Origin: Evernia prunastri
Taxonomy: Eukaryota > Ascomycota > Lecanoromycetes > Lecanorales > Parmeliaceae
NCBI GenBank assembly: GCA_003184365.1
Contig: NKYR01000187.1
Span: forward strand, 1-56,120
DNA: 56,120 nucleotides
Reading direction: 5' to 3'
Shown: positions 23,114 to 33,579 of the stretch, piece by piece
How the letters are laid out: the number at the start of each line of letters is the position of its first letter
How positions within the stretch are numbered: the stretch's first letter is position 1
Translations under genes and position numbers: made by a program
Notes under the pieces: model-generated
Databases searched by the model: none
What the model was told of the DNA's origin: nothing
What the model saw: only the letters and a program-made list of their open reading frames with translations

Positions 23114-23298
23114 TAGCCTCTTTCAATGATTCAGGATTCAGAGCATTTGATAGATAGATTACATGATCTCGCATAGTCGGCCAATCAGGCAAGACTTCAG
23201 GGTAGTATGATATAATCAATCAATCAATCAATCACTCCAGGGACTCTTTCGGCATCAACGACCCCCTAACGAAGTAATGTTGGGGGGTTTCTTTTTTG
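23114..23298. repeat. 185-bp direct repeat, copy 1, ending at the N
   Basis: This stretch is repeated, with no difference that I can see, at 23681-23865 in the same orientation. The copy ends exactly at the single N at 23299, the same pattern as at position 245. An unmerged contig overlap is the likely cause. Confidence 0.95.
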
Positions 23299-23299
23299 N
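23299..23299. other. Scaffold gap (single N)
   Basis: One undetermined base follows directly after a 185-bp stretch that recurs downstream. Bases 23300-23680 may be a dangling contig start. Confidence 0.9.
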
Positions 23300-23680
23300 T
23301 ATGAAAGATAGCTGCTTACAACGTACAACGGATTTGAGCGTAAAAACAACCATGCACTTTGACGGTAGACAATGAGGCTCGCGATATACTATTAGACATA
23401 AGAGCAGGCGGAAGCAGCGTGCAATAGTTTAGGGAAAAAGTGTCACGCAAAATTAAAACTAAAAAATTTGTATATGAGTTAGTGAGATACTTTGGGGAAA
23501 TCCGACGTTGAAGTTTTTGTCACCGGCAGTACGGCAAAGACCGAGACAAAAGTTACGTGACTGGGGTCTGCAGACACAGTGTGGCGGTGCAAGCATGCAC
23601 TACTACGAATTAACTTAGCGCTACGGTGCACTATACACCGTCCCGTTACACGGTGCGTCCCGTTTCGTAGGGATGGATGT

Positions 23681-23865
23681 TAGCCTCTTTCAATGATTCA
23701 GGATTCAGAGCATTTGATAGATAGATTACATGATCTCGCATAGTCGGCCAATCAGGCAAGACTTCAGGGTAGTATGATATAATCAATCAATCAATCAATC
23801 ACTCCAGGGACTCTTTCGGCATCAACGACCCCCTAACGAAGTAATGTTGGGGGGTTTCTTTTTTG
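23681..23865. repeat. 185-bp direct repeat, copy 2
   Basis: Second copy of 23114-23298. It includes an (AATC)n microsatellite and ends with GGGGGGTTTCTTTTTTG, after which the sequences diverge only because copy 1 stops at the N. Confidence 0.95.
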
Positions 23866-24821
23866 CGCAGAAAACCCCCAGGCTGCCGTCGAGCATCCTC
23901 CCCATCGCAATCCCCTCCCCCGCGCCCCCGCCGGAAACCTCCCGAAAACTTGTCCCGGAAATCCACCCTGATGGTTCACCAGAAAAGGACTTGGAAAATC
24001 CAACTCGTACCTTTCTCTGCTTGAAGTATTTGGAGTAAAGATAATGAAGACGCAAGTTCGTTTATGAAGACGTTGTCCATGTGAAAGTGGAATACGGCGA
24101 TGAAATTGGTTCCACGAGGAGTATGATACGAATTTATGAGCATCTAGATTACTTATGGATACCCGATTTCCATGACGAGGAAATCCGTGTATGATGCGGA
24201 AAAGATGTGATTTAGATGCTCATTGCTGGTATACACAGCAATCGGGTTTGCTCCACCCGATGATGATCGGAACGTCGTACGTGTGAAAAAGGAACGCACA
24301 TCTTCTTGAGGCGCATAGTGCTCGAGTGGAGACTGATCAGTATCGAAGGTCTATGGTCTAATTGTGTGATATCATTCCCCCGGAAACGAGCGTCACTGTG
24401 CATTAAACAGAGATTCCACGTACTCCCTGATATCGGCGCATAGACATCGACGCGTGTGCGGTAGATGGCACGCCAACAGCAGCGAAAAACACCACTAGCT
24501 CCGCTGCCTGTGACGAGTGCATGTAAGTAAGTAAGTAAGTAACATGAAGCATAAGCCTCATGCGTCCGGAGCTAGATATGCCCCCCTTCCTCCCCCCAAG
24601 AAGCGGTAAATCGGCAACATGGTACTTCAATGTGTAATCACCTGTAATAGAGTATTGATGATATCGATACTGACGCTGTTGACTGTTTTATTCTGACAAT
24701 GAAAAGAGCAATCTTCGTTTATGTAGTAAGGATCTCCCCGTACGTAAAGCTAACGAAATTGAGCTTCATCCGTATCATTCGAAGTGTAATGTCAGAAGAT
24801 CCATTCTGATTCAGAGTCACG

Positions 24822-27800
24822 TCAAGCACAGTTGTCCTTCGTCTTCCGTGCCCTAAGCTCTCCCAGCAATTTCGCAACAGCCTGATGACCGGCTCGCTTC
24901 GCCAGAGTCAGTGCAATCTCTAGGTCCTGATCAGTCACATCCAACCTCTCTTCGTTTTCAATTAACATTTTCAAGATCTCGATATAACCAGCGTATGCTG
25001 CGGAAAAGAGCGGTGGTCCTGAATCGCTTTTGGTCACGTTGATATTCGCTCCTCGGTCAAGTAACAGACGTACAACCTCCGTGCGGCCGGTTGATACTGC
25101 GTGCATTAGCGGCGTCTTGGGGATAGAGATGGACGCGTTGGTGTGTGCTACAATATCAAGCAATTTCGTGATAACCTCATTTTGATACGCTGGTATTGCC
25201 GCCATCAGCAGCATCCTCAAGTCAAATAGCGGCGCATTGACATTTGCCATTTTTTCAAGCAGTATCTGAGCAGTTTGTTCATGGCCGAAAGGTGCTGCCG
25301 CTATGAGCATCGCCTCAAGATCAGACGCTGACACGTTGCCACCTGCTCTCTCTTCAAAGAGTATCCGGATAGCCTGTTCATAGCCAGAAGCTGTCGCTGC
25401 TATGAGTGGTGAGTTGAAGTCAATTCCTGAAACACTGCTATCTGTTTTCTTTTCACGCAGTAAATGGGCAGGATGTGCATGGCCAGTAGATCCTACCGCT
25501 TGAAGAGGCGTCTTCAAATCAGATTCCAAAGGATGGCCATTTGGTCCGGTATCAATCAGCGACTGTAAGACCCGATGGCGGTCCGGCTCTCCTGCCGAGA
25601 TTAGCGAATTCTCTAGACCTACTCCCACTGCATTGATGGACGCGCCAAAACAAATCAGCATCTCACACAATTGTGAGTTTCCAGCTGACGCAGCATACAT
25701 CAGTGGGGTCTGTCCAAGAATATCGTGGTGGTCAACATCGGCCCCCTTCCGCACAAGTAGATTTGCGACTCCATGAAGCCCGTGTTGAGCGGCAAGATGT
25801 AACGGTGTCAGACCCTCTCGGTTGAGAATTGCTATATCGATACCTTGGTCAAGGAAGAGCGAAGCGTGTTCAAAAGCGCCTCTCCTCGCAGCCTCATGCA
25901 GAACGTTGTCTCCGTTGGAGTCGCGATAGGAAAGATCAATACCTTTTGTAAGCAATAAAGCGGCACCTCTAACGTCAGGTGTATTGAGTGTTTCAAAAAG
26001 CGCCGTCCGGTCAAAGTTGTCACGAGTCTCGATGCTGGCCCCACTGTCCAACAGAAGTGCTGCCGTATCCACATGGCCATTTTTGATGGCCTGATGGAGA
26101 GGTATACTGTCGCTCGGTGGACTGTCACCATATTCGAGAGCAGAGGGACCGGCTTCAGTGTCTAGGAGCAGTTCGACTATCTTATTGTGTCCTCTGCGAG
26201 AAGCTACGGTCACTGCCCTCGCTTTTGCATCTGAATTGACATCAAGCTTCAGGAATTTTTCGACAACGCTCGTCTTGCCAGCCTCAGTTGCGTCACAAAG
26301 CGCTTTTCCGAGCGTCTTTTGATCATCATCGCTGCGTACAAGGTGGCCTTCTAACGTTGATATTATACTGGCATGGCCATTTTCGACAGCATAATTGAAA
26401 GGCGTTTTTCCTTGTTTATCCTTCGAAGAAGGATCTGCCTTGGCTTCGAGCAATGCTTTCACAATATCCTCCAATCCAGCTTGCGCAGCTTCATGCAATG
26501 CTGTTCTGCCGTACAAGTCTCGTTCTGAGGTCATATCTGTTTTCTTTTTCAAAAGTGTCTGAACTATGGCCTTCAGCCCATGACGGGCTGCCAAGTGAAG
26601 CTCAAATACTCCCATAAATTTATCTGCTTGCATGCCTAGCGATTTTGGGTTGCCCCCTGGATCATATTCGGAAACCTGAAGTGAGAATCCAAGGTTCATC
26701 GGTTTTTGAAAGAATCCATAGATGTCGTCACTGACATCTGCCTCAGGAGTGCCAAATTCCAGAGACGCACGAGCATGGTAGCCCCAATAGCGCGAGGCAT
26801 ACATCAGAAAAGGATACTCGTCGAGGCGTCTTCTGAAGGTATCTACATCATGACAAGGACCTTTTGAGAATTCAGGCAGCGATAAATATTCTATGCACGT
26901 TCTTGCGAGCCTTGGCGCGTGTTCCGAAGCGAAACGTTGATCCCAGCGTTTCCGCATCTCCTGTAGTATATCGAAATGTGCAAGCGTTACAATTTTGGTC
27001 GTTGGTTCTGATTTGATGAGGCCTATGCAGCACTCAACTATAGACTCCGGATTCGGAATTGATTCAATATCGAGCTTTGAAGGTTTCCTCCCGTTCTTCT
27101 TGTTATCTAGAACGTGGGCTAGACCCAGTGCATGGCACATTGCTGCTTCGGTCAAAGGTGCCTGAGCCGCCGTGAGCAGTGCCAGTGCCCAATTTGCCAA
27201 TTTCGCCCGATTTGGGTCCTGCACTTTGATCATATCCAAAGCATTGTTGACTATTCCACGAATATCGCTAGGAATTGAGTCCAGTGCAGCCCGAATGCCA
27301 TACAAGTGAGTTTGGTCAAGTATGAGGCGACTTTGTAGAGCGGCCCAGTGAAACCTACGGTTTGTAAGCTCCAAATACAAGATAGGGAATGAGCAAGAGG
27401 CTGTAGTATATCAAAGATGGAAGCTTACATGCCATGAGCTCGCGAGGTCAGAGTATCGATGATCTTAGACCTGAGATTCGGGTCGCTATCGAGCATTCTG
27501 TGAACTGGCTCGTTCTCTCTAAGCACGCTCTTGGCAAAGTCTTCAATGTCTTTCCGATTAGCGTCCTCTCTGATGATGAACTCGGAAAAGTGATTGTAGG
27601 CTTTTGGCAATATATCTTGAGTGTCTCGGCTCATAACGAGACACTTCCAAGACGTGTCCTTGAAACTATCGAAGATCTGGACAAAGTCCCTCTGCTCGCC
27701 TATGTTGATCTCGTCTAAGCCGTCCACTATGATAGTGATCGGCTGATGTATAGACCTAGAGGCTTCCCTGAGAGCTTCTAGCAAGTCTTTCGATTCCAGC

Positions 27801-28967
27801 CTATAGCCAGGCTCGCCGTTGGCCTGCTCGAAAAGTTGCTGCAATCGATCTGGCACAATATTAAATGGCAAACAAAGTTGCCTAAGCAAGCTCCTAATAA
27901 CGTCAGACGCGGAATGTGATTTACCATGGGCCATATAGAAGTAGGCAACCACTTCCCTAGGTTGGAGCTGGTCGATGACCTTGGAACTTGTGAAGCTTTC
28001 AGCAAAACATTTTAAATTAATGGCTGGACATGACTCACGCGATGATCGTTTTCCCTATCCCCGGTCTCCCTCGGCACCAGAGCATGGCCTCGTTAGCTGT
28101 ATATGATGGACGTCGTAGCCATGACCGGAACTCCTCCGTGTCCAAAAACCACTCACAAGTTCCAGTGATACGTTCGGCTCTACACTGTTCATGGACTTTT
28201 TCCTGCCCTTCGAGACCTGCAACCCATGCAAACGTCTCCAGAGTCTTTATACTAGGTGCCTTCAACAACGGCCAAGGGTAGTCTGTCTGCAAAGCCTTGG
28301 TCAAATGTTCGCTTAGGAATAACGGGTCCTGATTGTATGACCTAAGAAAACCATCAGCTGAGAGACCTTTTCCGCGGTATGGCCAACGAGGGTTCTGATC
28401 TGTATATACCCCACGCCCTCTATGAGCACCTTTCCTTCACAATACCGGCCATGTACAGTTCTGATCATGTTTATTATGTTCTTGGCAAGGGATATATTCG
28501 CCAGTGCGGCCTCCCCGTCGCGTCGCTTAAGAGCACGGTGAAACCACATAATCTTGCGATGTTTGTCCACACTTTGATTACAATTTTTGAATTCGTCCAG
28601 GTGCTCCTCGATGACATGGAGCACTTCTAGAAGCTCGTTCAGCTGCGAATTTATCCAGCTTGCGTGCAGATTGCTATGAACTTCTATCAAATGTCGATAA
28701 GACTTCCTTAAAGACTCTTCGGTATGCGCATAGCTACCGCCAAACCTTTCCGAGGCAAATTTGGATGCAAAGTCGCGAAGGGCACGTAAAGTGGTGTCAA
28801 GGGATCCCACAAGTCCAATGACAACAGCAACTGCGGAAAGAGGGTCCACGGAGCTGTAGTTGGGTTCACCCTGGGGTTCAGATGTTCATCGAATGTAAGG
28901 TAAGCAATTTACCTCCTACATATGAAACAATGTGAATCTCGACGAGTATCAGCAGATAGTGAACCAT
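24822..28967 (-). CDS. NLR: N-terminal domain, NACHT, ankyrin repeats
   Basis: Proposed exons on the minus strand are 28967-28920, 28870-28457, 28394-28039, 27995-27429 and 27354-24822, giving 1305 residues. The join at 27429/27354 restores RAHGM-FHWAALQSRLILDQ, a hallmark after fungal NACHT domains. Walker A is GRPGIGKT (about 263-270) and Walker B ITIIVDGLDE (about 359-368). From about residue 700 on, roughly 16 ankyrin repeats follow, the clearest being GRTALHEAAQAG, GLTPLHLAAQHG and KTPLMHAVSTGR. The N-terminal domain text VDPLSAVAVVIGLVGSL begins at a GTG codon, with no in-frame ATG in that exon. A 48-nt upstream exon (MVHYLLILVEIH...) joined by a 49-nt intron supplies one and keeps the frame, but could be chance. 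The second intron (62 nt, donor GTACAT) is the least certain. Expected role: intracellular non-self sensor linked to incompatibility or cell death. Confidence 0.8.
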
Positions 28968-29741
28968 GCAAACTTGATCGTTTAAACTTGTGGAAGATGA
29001 CACGACCTGCCGTCCGCCCCGCCACACAAGACTCAGCCTCAGACTGCGCTAGAGATCTGCAGCGTTAGTGTACCTCATGCAATACGATCATTGGCTTGGA
29101 TTCCCGCCTGCCCTCAAGATATTAACACGTCAGCTACGACCCCACTTCCTTGATGAGTGAGACGCAGCCGTGCGTTCTCGGTAGAAAGTCTACCTAGCGA
29201 CCACATACTCGTGAGTCACTGAGTTGTGGATTCCCGAAGTGAGTAGCTTGACGGAGCGAGGACACCAATTGGATTTAGTGGAGTGGGAGATGGATGAGTC
29301 TGTCGAACTTGCTCAGATGTATTGCGTCCTGAGGTCATTGATAGAGTCTGAAGTGGCTAGGGGTGTCAATCCTTAGAATGTGGAAGTGAACTCTCTATTT
29401 TTCAATTTCCATTCGTTGATGATACTGTACTGTATCACCGGCTGAGTTTACTCTACTCTACGAGTACCTTACCTTAGTCTGAATTTTAGTCTGATCTGTA
29501 TTACCTTAGACTCCGCTTTCTAACCGCAGCTACATCTACCTTACCGCAAAGTACTTTAGTGAGCCTCCATTGCCAAGCACATCCTCGTCATTATCTCCGA
29601 TTATAAAAGTTTAAAAATAAGAAATAAAATAAGCCAAGTCTCTATTGACATTACTTACACACTGATAACAACAAAGCATGTAAAAGCAGAGACACCACAC
29701 CACCTGCAATCATACCCCAGACGTCAATTTCACCCCTAACC
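28968..29741. other. Divergent promoter region, NLR and Atg17 genes
   Basis: This 774-bp stretch separates divergently transcribed genes and so carries both promoters. Bases 29449-29560 repeat the word family TACCTTA/CTACTCTACG several times. No open frame or RNA gene is seen. Confidence 0.45.
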
Positions 29742-31220
29742 ATGGCCTCCTCAACCTCAACCTCATCCCTCCAACCCCCCTCTCCCACCCCCATCCCCGA
29801 CCCCACCGCCAGCCTCCCCCCGCCCTCCCCCCTCGAAACGCTCATCCCCCACCTCCTCGCCTCGAAACGCTCCCTCTCCTCCATCAACCACGTCTGGCGC
29901 GCCAACGAACTCTGCACCGCCGCCCGCGCCTCCCTCGAAACATCCGCCCTCGCCACCGCCCGCACGTCTTTCCTCCGCAGCGGCATCGCGTCCCAGCTCG
30001 GCGTGCTGCGGCAGGTGCGGCGGAGCACGGACGCCACGGCGCGGCGTGGCCGGGCGGAGTTCGAGGCCGTGGTCGCGGCGCTGGACGAGGCGGACGGGCG
30101 GTTGAGGGATACGCTGGGGAAGTTGCGGGGCACGATTGTGGAGAAGGGGTTGAGGCCCGGGGAGGAAGCGGGGAGGAATCTGTTGGATTTTATGAATGAG
30201 GAGGGGGTGGAGGGGTTGGTGGGGGGGATTAAGGAGGGTTTGGACGGGGCGGGGCAGGGGATGGGGGAGTTTGAGGGTGGGAATAGGGATTTTGAAGAGG
30301 AGGTTGAGGTTGTGAGGAGGTTGATACATGGTGAGGGAGGGAAGGGAGGTGGGGATGCGGTGGGTAGTGCAGGTCAAGGCCAGGAAGGGTCGCCTATACC
30401 ACAAATACTACACGCGATGGAAGATCACGCGAGGGAAATGGCGACAGGTTTGGAGAGTCTGGTGAGCCATTACGATCTTTGCGTCACGGCGATCAAGCAA
30501 ACGGAAGGGGGGGACGATGCTGCTTTGAAGATTGCCGGGGATCTGCCTGAAGGGGTGGACATCGGACAGGATGCTGGAGCCGCACCGCCTGAGCCAATGG
30601 ACGATCATGAGAGAATGGAGATGATGAGAGTGCTTGAGGAAGATGCGGGACAGGTGGAGGATGTGGTCATGGAGATTCGTGATCACTTAGCCGAGATGGA
30701 AAGGCTTCACTCACGGGTCGAAACGTATACAGATCAACTTGCATCGGAGCACGCGAATACGACTACTGCATTTAGGATGCTCGAAGGCTTGGGCGAGAAA
30801 CTCCCTGGGCGTATCACGAGGGCTCAAATATTCCTGATGCGCTGGGATGAAGACAAAGCCGCAATTGATGAGCGCTTGGATGAACTTGAAGATTTGATCG
30901 AAGTTTATGGTGGCTTCCTGAGAGCCTACGATAACCTACTGATAGAGATCGGCAGGAGGAAGGATCAGGAGCTAGAGGTTGAGCAAGTCATCCAGGAAGC
31001 CAGAGCTCGACTTGAGAAGCTTTACGATGACGAGCTTGAGCAGCGCGAAATTTTCAAAAAGGAGCATGGCGAGTTCCTTCCTGTCGATATCTGGCCTGGT
31101 CTCAAAGATAGGCCACTGCGGTATTCGATCTCTTCTGTCGATGATCAGGCATCGCGGGTACCGGACATTTCGAAGTCCGTCATATATCGAGCCATACAGC
31201 GTGTACACGGCAAACGGTGA
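29742..31220 (+). CDS. ATG17: Autophagy-related protein 17
   Basis: One exon of 492 codons starts with ATG in a good context (CTAACCATGG). The protein begins with a low-complexity Pro/Ser segment (about 1-35). A long, almost entirely helical body follows (for instance NHVWRANELCTAARASLE, AMEDHAREMATGLESLV, DNLLIEIGRRKDQELEVE) and ends with the family signature FLPVDIWPGL and then PDISKSVIYRAIQRVHG. Atg17 is the crescent-shaped scaffold that binds Atg29-Atg31 and Atg13 and organises the phagophore assembly site at the start of autophagy. Length agrees with filamentous-fungal Atg17. The first 400 bp are unusually GC-rich with C/G-ending codons, and the part around 30170-30330 is purine-rich, unlike the 3' half. 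The gene converges on the Rio1 gene. Confidence 0.93.
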   Translation: MASSTSTSSLQPPSPTPIPDPTASLPPPSPLETLIPHLLASKRSLSSINHVWRANELCTAARASLETSALATARTSFLRSGIASQLGVLRQVRRSTDATARRGRAEFEAVVAALDEADGRLRDTLGKLRGTIVEKGLRPGEEAGRNLLDFMNEEGVEGLVGGIKEGLDGAGQGMGEFEGGNRDFEEEVEVVRRLIHGEGGKGGGDAVGSAGQGQEGSPIPQILHAMEDHAREMATGLESLVSHYDLCVTAIKQTEGGDDAALKIAGDLPEGVDIGQDAGAAPPEPMDDHERMEMMRVLEEDAGQVEDVVMEIRDHLAEMERLHSRVETYTDQLASEHANTTTAFRMLEGLGEKLPGRITRAQIFLMRWDEDKAAIDERLDELEDLIEVYGGFLRAYDNLLIEIGRRKDQELEVEQVIQEARARLEKLYDDELEQREIFKKEHGEFLPVDIWPGLKDRPLRYSISSVDDQASRVPDISKSVIYRAIQRVHGKR

Positions 31221-31594
31221 AGCTGTCATTCGAGCTGTCATTCGTGAACTCGAAAATGGCATTGTCCCAAATTTGAAAACTAAGAGTAGTCTGTACAGCG
31301 GTCTGTTAGCGATGGCATTGTATCATAGGCCGGTAGAATAGCGATAGTGACTAGAAGGATTCTCAGTGCTCTCTTTTTTCTGCATCGAAACCATTGAAGG
31401 TCTCAGTCCCGTAATTCACCAGGCTAATGATGCTCCTGTGCAAGCAAGGAACGCTACATCAGCAGGTGGAGGAAATAAGTTCAAGTGTCGTGTGGTTCGT
31501 CATTGAAATAAATGGAATCAAGACTCATTGTCTACGTACCTAAGAGCCTAAATCCTGGCATGAGGTCTCTCGAATATTTTGATCTCTTCGAAAT
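31221..31594. other. Convergent 3' regions of Atg17 and Rio1 genes
   Basis: A 374-bp spacer between two stop codons holds both 3' untranslated regions and terminators. A plus-strand frame overlapping the Atg17 3' end continues to 31341 but is a shadow. Confidence 0.5.
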
Positions 31595-33289
31595 TCAATG
31601 CTTGCGTCGGGCGGAACCACTGATCATTTGCTTCTTGACCTTCTTCGGAATCTTCTTCTCCCGCTGTTCCTTTTTCTCCTCCTTCACTTGCTTCTTGTGA
31701 TCCTTCTTAGCATCTTTGTCCTCGAAACGTTTCCCACGAGGTGCTTTCTTAGCGAAGGGGTCAACATCATTGCCACCTTTAGCCTCGTCCGAGGAGGAAT
31801 CTTGGCTGTTCTCTTCCAGAGCAAGGGCAGACTCGCCTTCCTCGGCCACTGGCACCTCGGGTGCCAGCTTCTCTGCAAGTAAATCACGGTAGACAAGATT
31901 GTCCTGACCACCCTTTGCGACCTCTCCCACGTCTCTCTCAACATCGTACACTTGCTCAAGAGTCTGTGGGATGTACTGGTTGCGAAACACCTCGGTTTCC
32001 ACTTCAACGCTTGCTTTATTCTCCTCAGTCTCTTCAGGTCTATTTTCGAACAGCGTTTGTAGCGTGGTGGCCATTTCCTCTGGGCCCGTACTACCTTGAA
32101 CGGCAGTGACAAATCCAAAAACAGTCTTCTCCGAAAGCACATTGACATCCTTTCGGCGGAAGAAGTCGCTAATGTTCTTGATGTCCATCCGCAGGAACTC
32201 CAGACTTCGTGGATGATCATGCTCTACGCTCTGGCTTACATCAATAAGCCATAGCTTGTCGTTGTGGTACAGAATATTGTACTCGCTCAAATCGGCATGG
32301 ACCAATCTGCAGGTTTGATAGAGAATACGCGTGTACCCCAAGAGTTGTAGATATAGCAACTTCCACCTAGCTTCAATGTCGCTACCTACTAGCTCGACGT
32401 CTTTTAGCCTTGGGGCTGGGACACCTCTCTTGTCGCCCAGAAATCCCATGACAAGGACATGTAGACGTAATTGCACTGGCTCTGGACACGGTATGCCCGA
32501 GGCATAGATTCTCTTCAGATTCCTCATCTCCTTCTCTGCCCAGACCTTGACCATGGCTCGATTATTACTCTTGCTGTATCCTTGTCTGAATCTGTATTCT
32601 CCCGTGACATATTTATCACGGTCCTTGAAGACCAGTATGCTAGTTTTGTATACTTTGATTGCTCGGTGCAAGGGAGCAACGGCGGCCTCCGAACTCTCTT
32701 CTTGCGATATGGAAAGAGCATGGTAGACATTGGCTTCCTTACCAGTGGACAAGCATCCGTTGACTTCGGATACAACGTTCCGATTTATCATCTGAAGTAG
32801 TATCATGCGAGTACGGGGATCCAATACCTGCTCACTAGTTGCACGATCGCTCTTGTCTGCAACCCTGTCATGTTTGCTCCCAAGACCGGACTGCCGGTCA
32901 TCCAGTTTCAGCTTTCCCGCATGCCTGGAAAGAGATGTGACCTGATCGTCTATGGATGCAAGGGTGTTAGCCGTAGGCTTCTGAGGGTTTGTCTTGGGAA
33001 AATTCGTTTTGGGGGCATTTGGATCGGACGAGACTTCTTGGAGCCGGCGCTGTCTGTTGTAGGTTTTTGTGTAATCTGATGGATTGTACGACGCGTAGTC
33101 CTCGTCGTCCAAGTCCTCGCCTGCAAAGATGTCCTCGTAGTCTTCGTCTTGATCTACTTGATCCTCATCCTTCTCTGTTTCAGTACCCAGCTGTGCTGTT
33201 GCACTGGTACTATTTGCGTATCCTTGACCAGGTATAAATATATGCGTAGGTTGCTGACCTGCAGCAAGATCTTCGGGCTTCGACATCAT
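31595..33289 (-). CDS. RIO1: Rio1 atypical serine/threonine protein kinase
   Basis: One exon of 564 codons is counted from the ATG at 33289 (MMSKPEDLAAG); a second in-frame ATG follows at once at 33286. After an acidic N-terminal region comes the RIO kinase domain. The ATP-binding signature STGKEANVYHA lies near residues 181-191, the catalytic loop is LVHADLSEYNILYH, and the metal-binding strand is LWLIDVSQSVEHDHP. The hinge motif MGFLGDKRG is present too. The C terminus is acidic and then very lysine-rich (KKDHKKQVKEEKKEQREKK), as in fungal Rio1. Rio1 is needed for late cytoplasmic maturation of the 40S subunit and has nuclear roles at rDNA. The gene shares a 290-bp promoter region with SMC3, so the two start sites are close. 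Confidence 0.95.
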   Translation of the reverse strand: MMSKPEDLAAGQQPTHIFIPGQGYANSTSATAQLGTETEKDEDQVDQDEDYEDIFAGEDLDDEDYASYNPSDYTKTYNRQRRLQEVSSDPNAPKTNFPKTNPQKPTANTLASIDDQVTSLSRHAGKLKLDDRQSGLGSKHDRVADKSDRATSEQVLDPRTRMILLQMINRNVVSEVNGCLSTGKEANVYHALSISQEESSEAAVAPLHRAIKVYKTSILVFKDRDKYVTGEYRFRQGYSKSNNRAMVKVWAEKEMRNLKRIYASGIPCPEPVQLRLHVLVMGFLGDKRGVPAPRLKDVELVGSDIEARWKLLYLQLLGYTRILYQTCRLVHADLSEYNILYHNDKLWLIDVSQSVEHDHPRSLEFLRMDIKNISDFFRRKDVNVLSEKTVFGFVTAVQGSTGPEEMATTLQTLFENRPEETEENKASVEVETEVFRNQYIPQTLEQVYDVERDVGEVAKGGQDNLVYRDLLAEKLAPEVPVAEEGESALALEENSQDSSSDEAKGGNDVDPFAKKAPRGKRFEDKDAKKDHKKQVKEEKKEQREKKIPKKVKKQMISGSARRKH

Positions 33290-33579
33290 GTCACTTGGGT
33301 ATTGCCATCTACAGATTTTTTGGATCTTCAACCCACAGATGCCAGCCTAGCGTAGCCGAAGTTTTCCCATGAGTAGAGTAAATTGAGTCGCGTCTGCGCG
33401 TGATTCAAGATCTCGACATCTTTTCCCATTTCTGCCTCAAGTCAACGCTTTTACGATCTCATGATTGACAGAGTGCAGCATGAGGTCCCTGTAAATTCCG
33501 ATCGCTCCCAAAACCTGAGCGCCTTCGCGCATCCAAATCCAGCGAAACCTGCTATACCCCTCCCGCGCAAACACTCAAG
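33290..33579. promoter_or_regulatory. Shared divergent promoter of Rio1 and Smc3 genes
   Basis: Only 290 bp separate the two ATG codons, so both promoters must lie here and probably overlap. There is no clear TATA box. Individual factor sites cannot be named from sequence alone. Confidence 0.6.

Larger units (their letters stand above)
21689..24821. other. Gene-free stretch with scaffold gap
   Basis: No gene can be supported in 3.1 kb. It contains the second single-N gap with its 185-bp direct repeats, a (AATC)n microsatellite inside each repeat copy, and a (GTAA)n run near 24523-24542. Short open frames overlap in several phases without motifs. Confidence 0.5.

Noticed and set aside
29763..30404. 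Long minus-strand frame opposite ATG17
   Set aside because: Low-complexity Pro/Arg/Gly text is the antisense of the GC-rich 5' half of ATG17.
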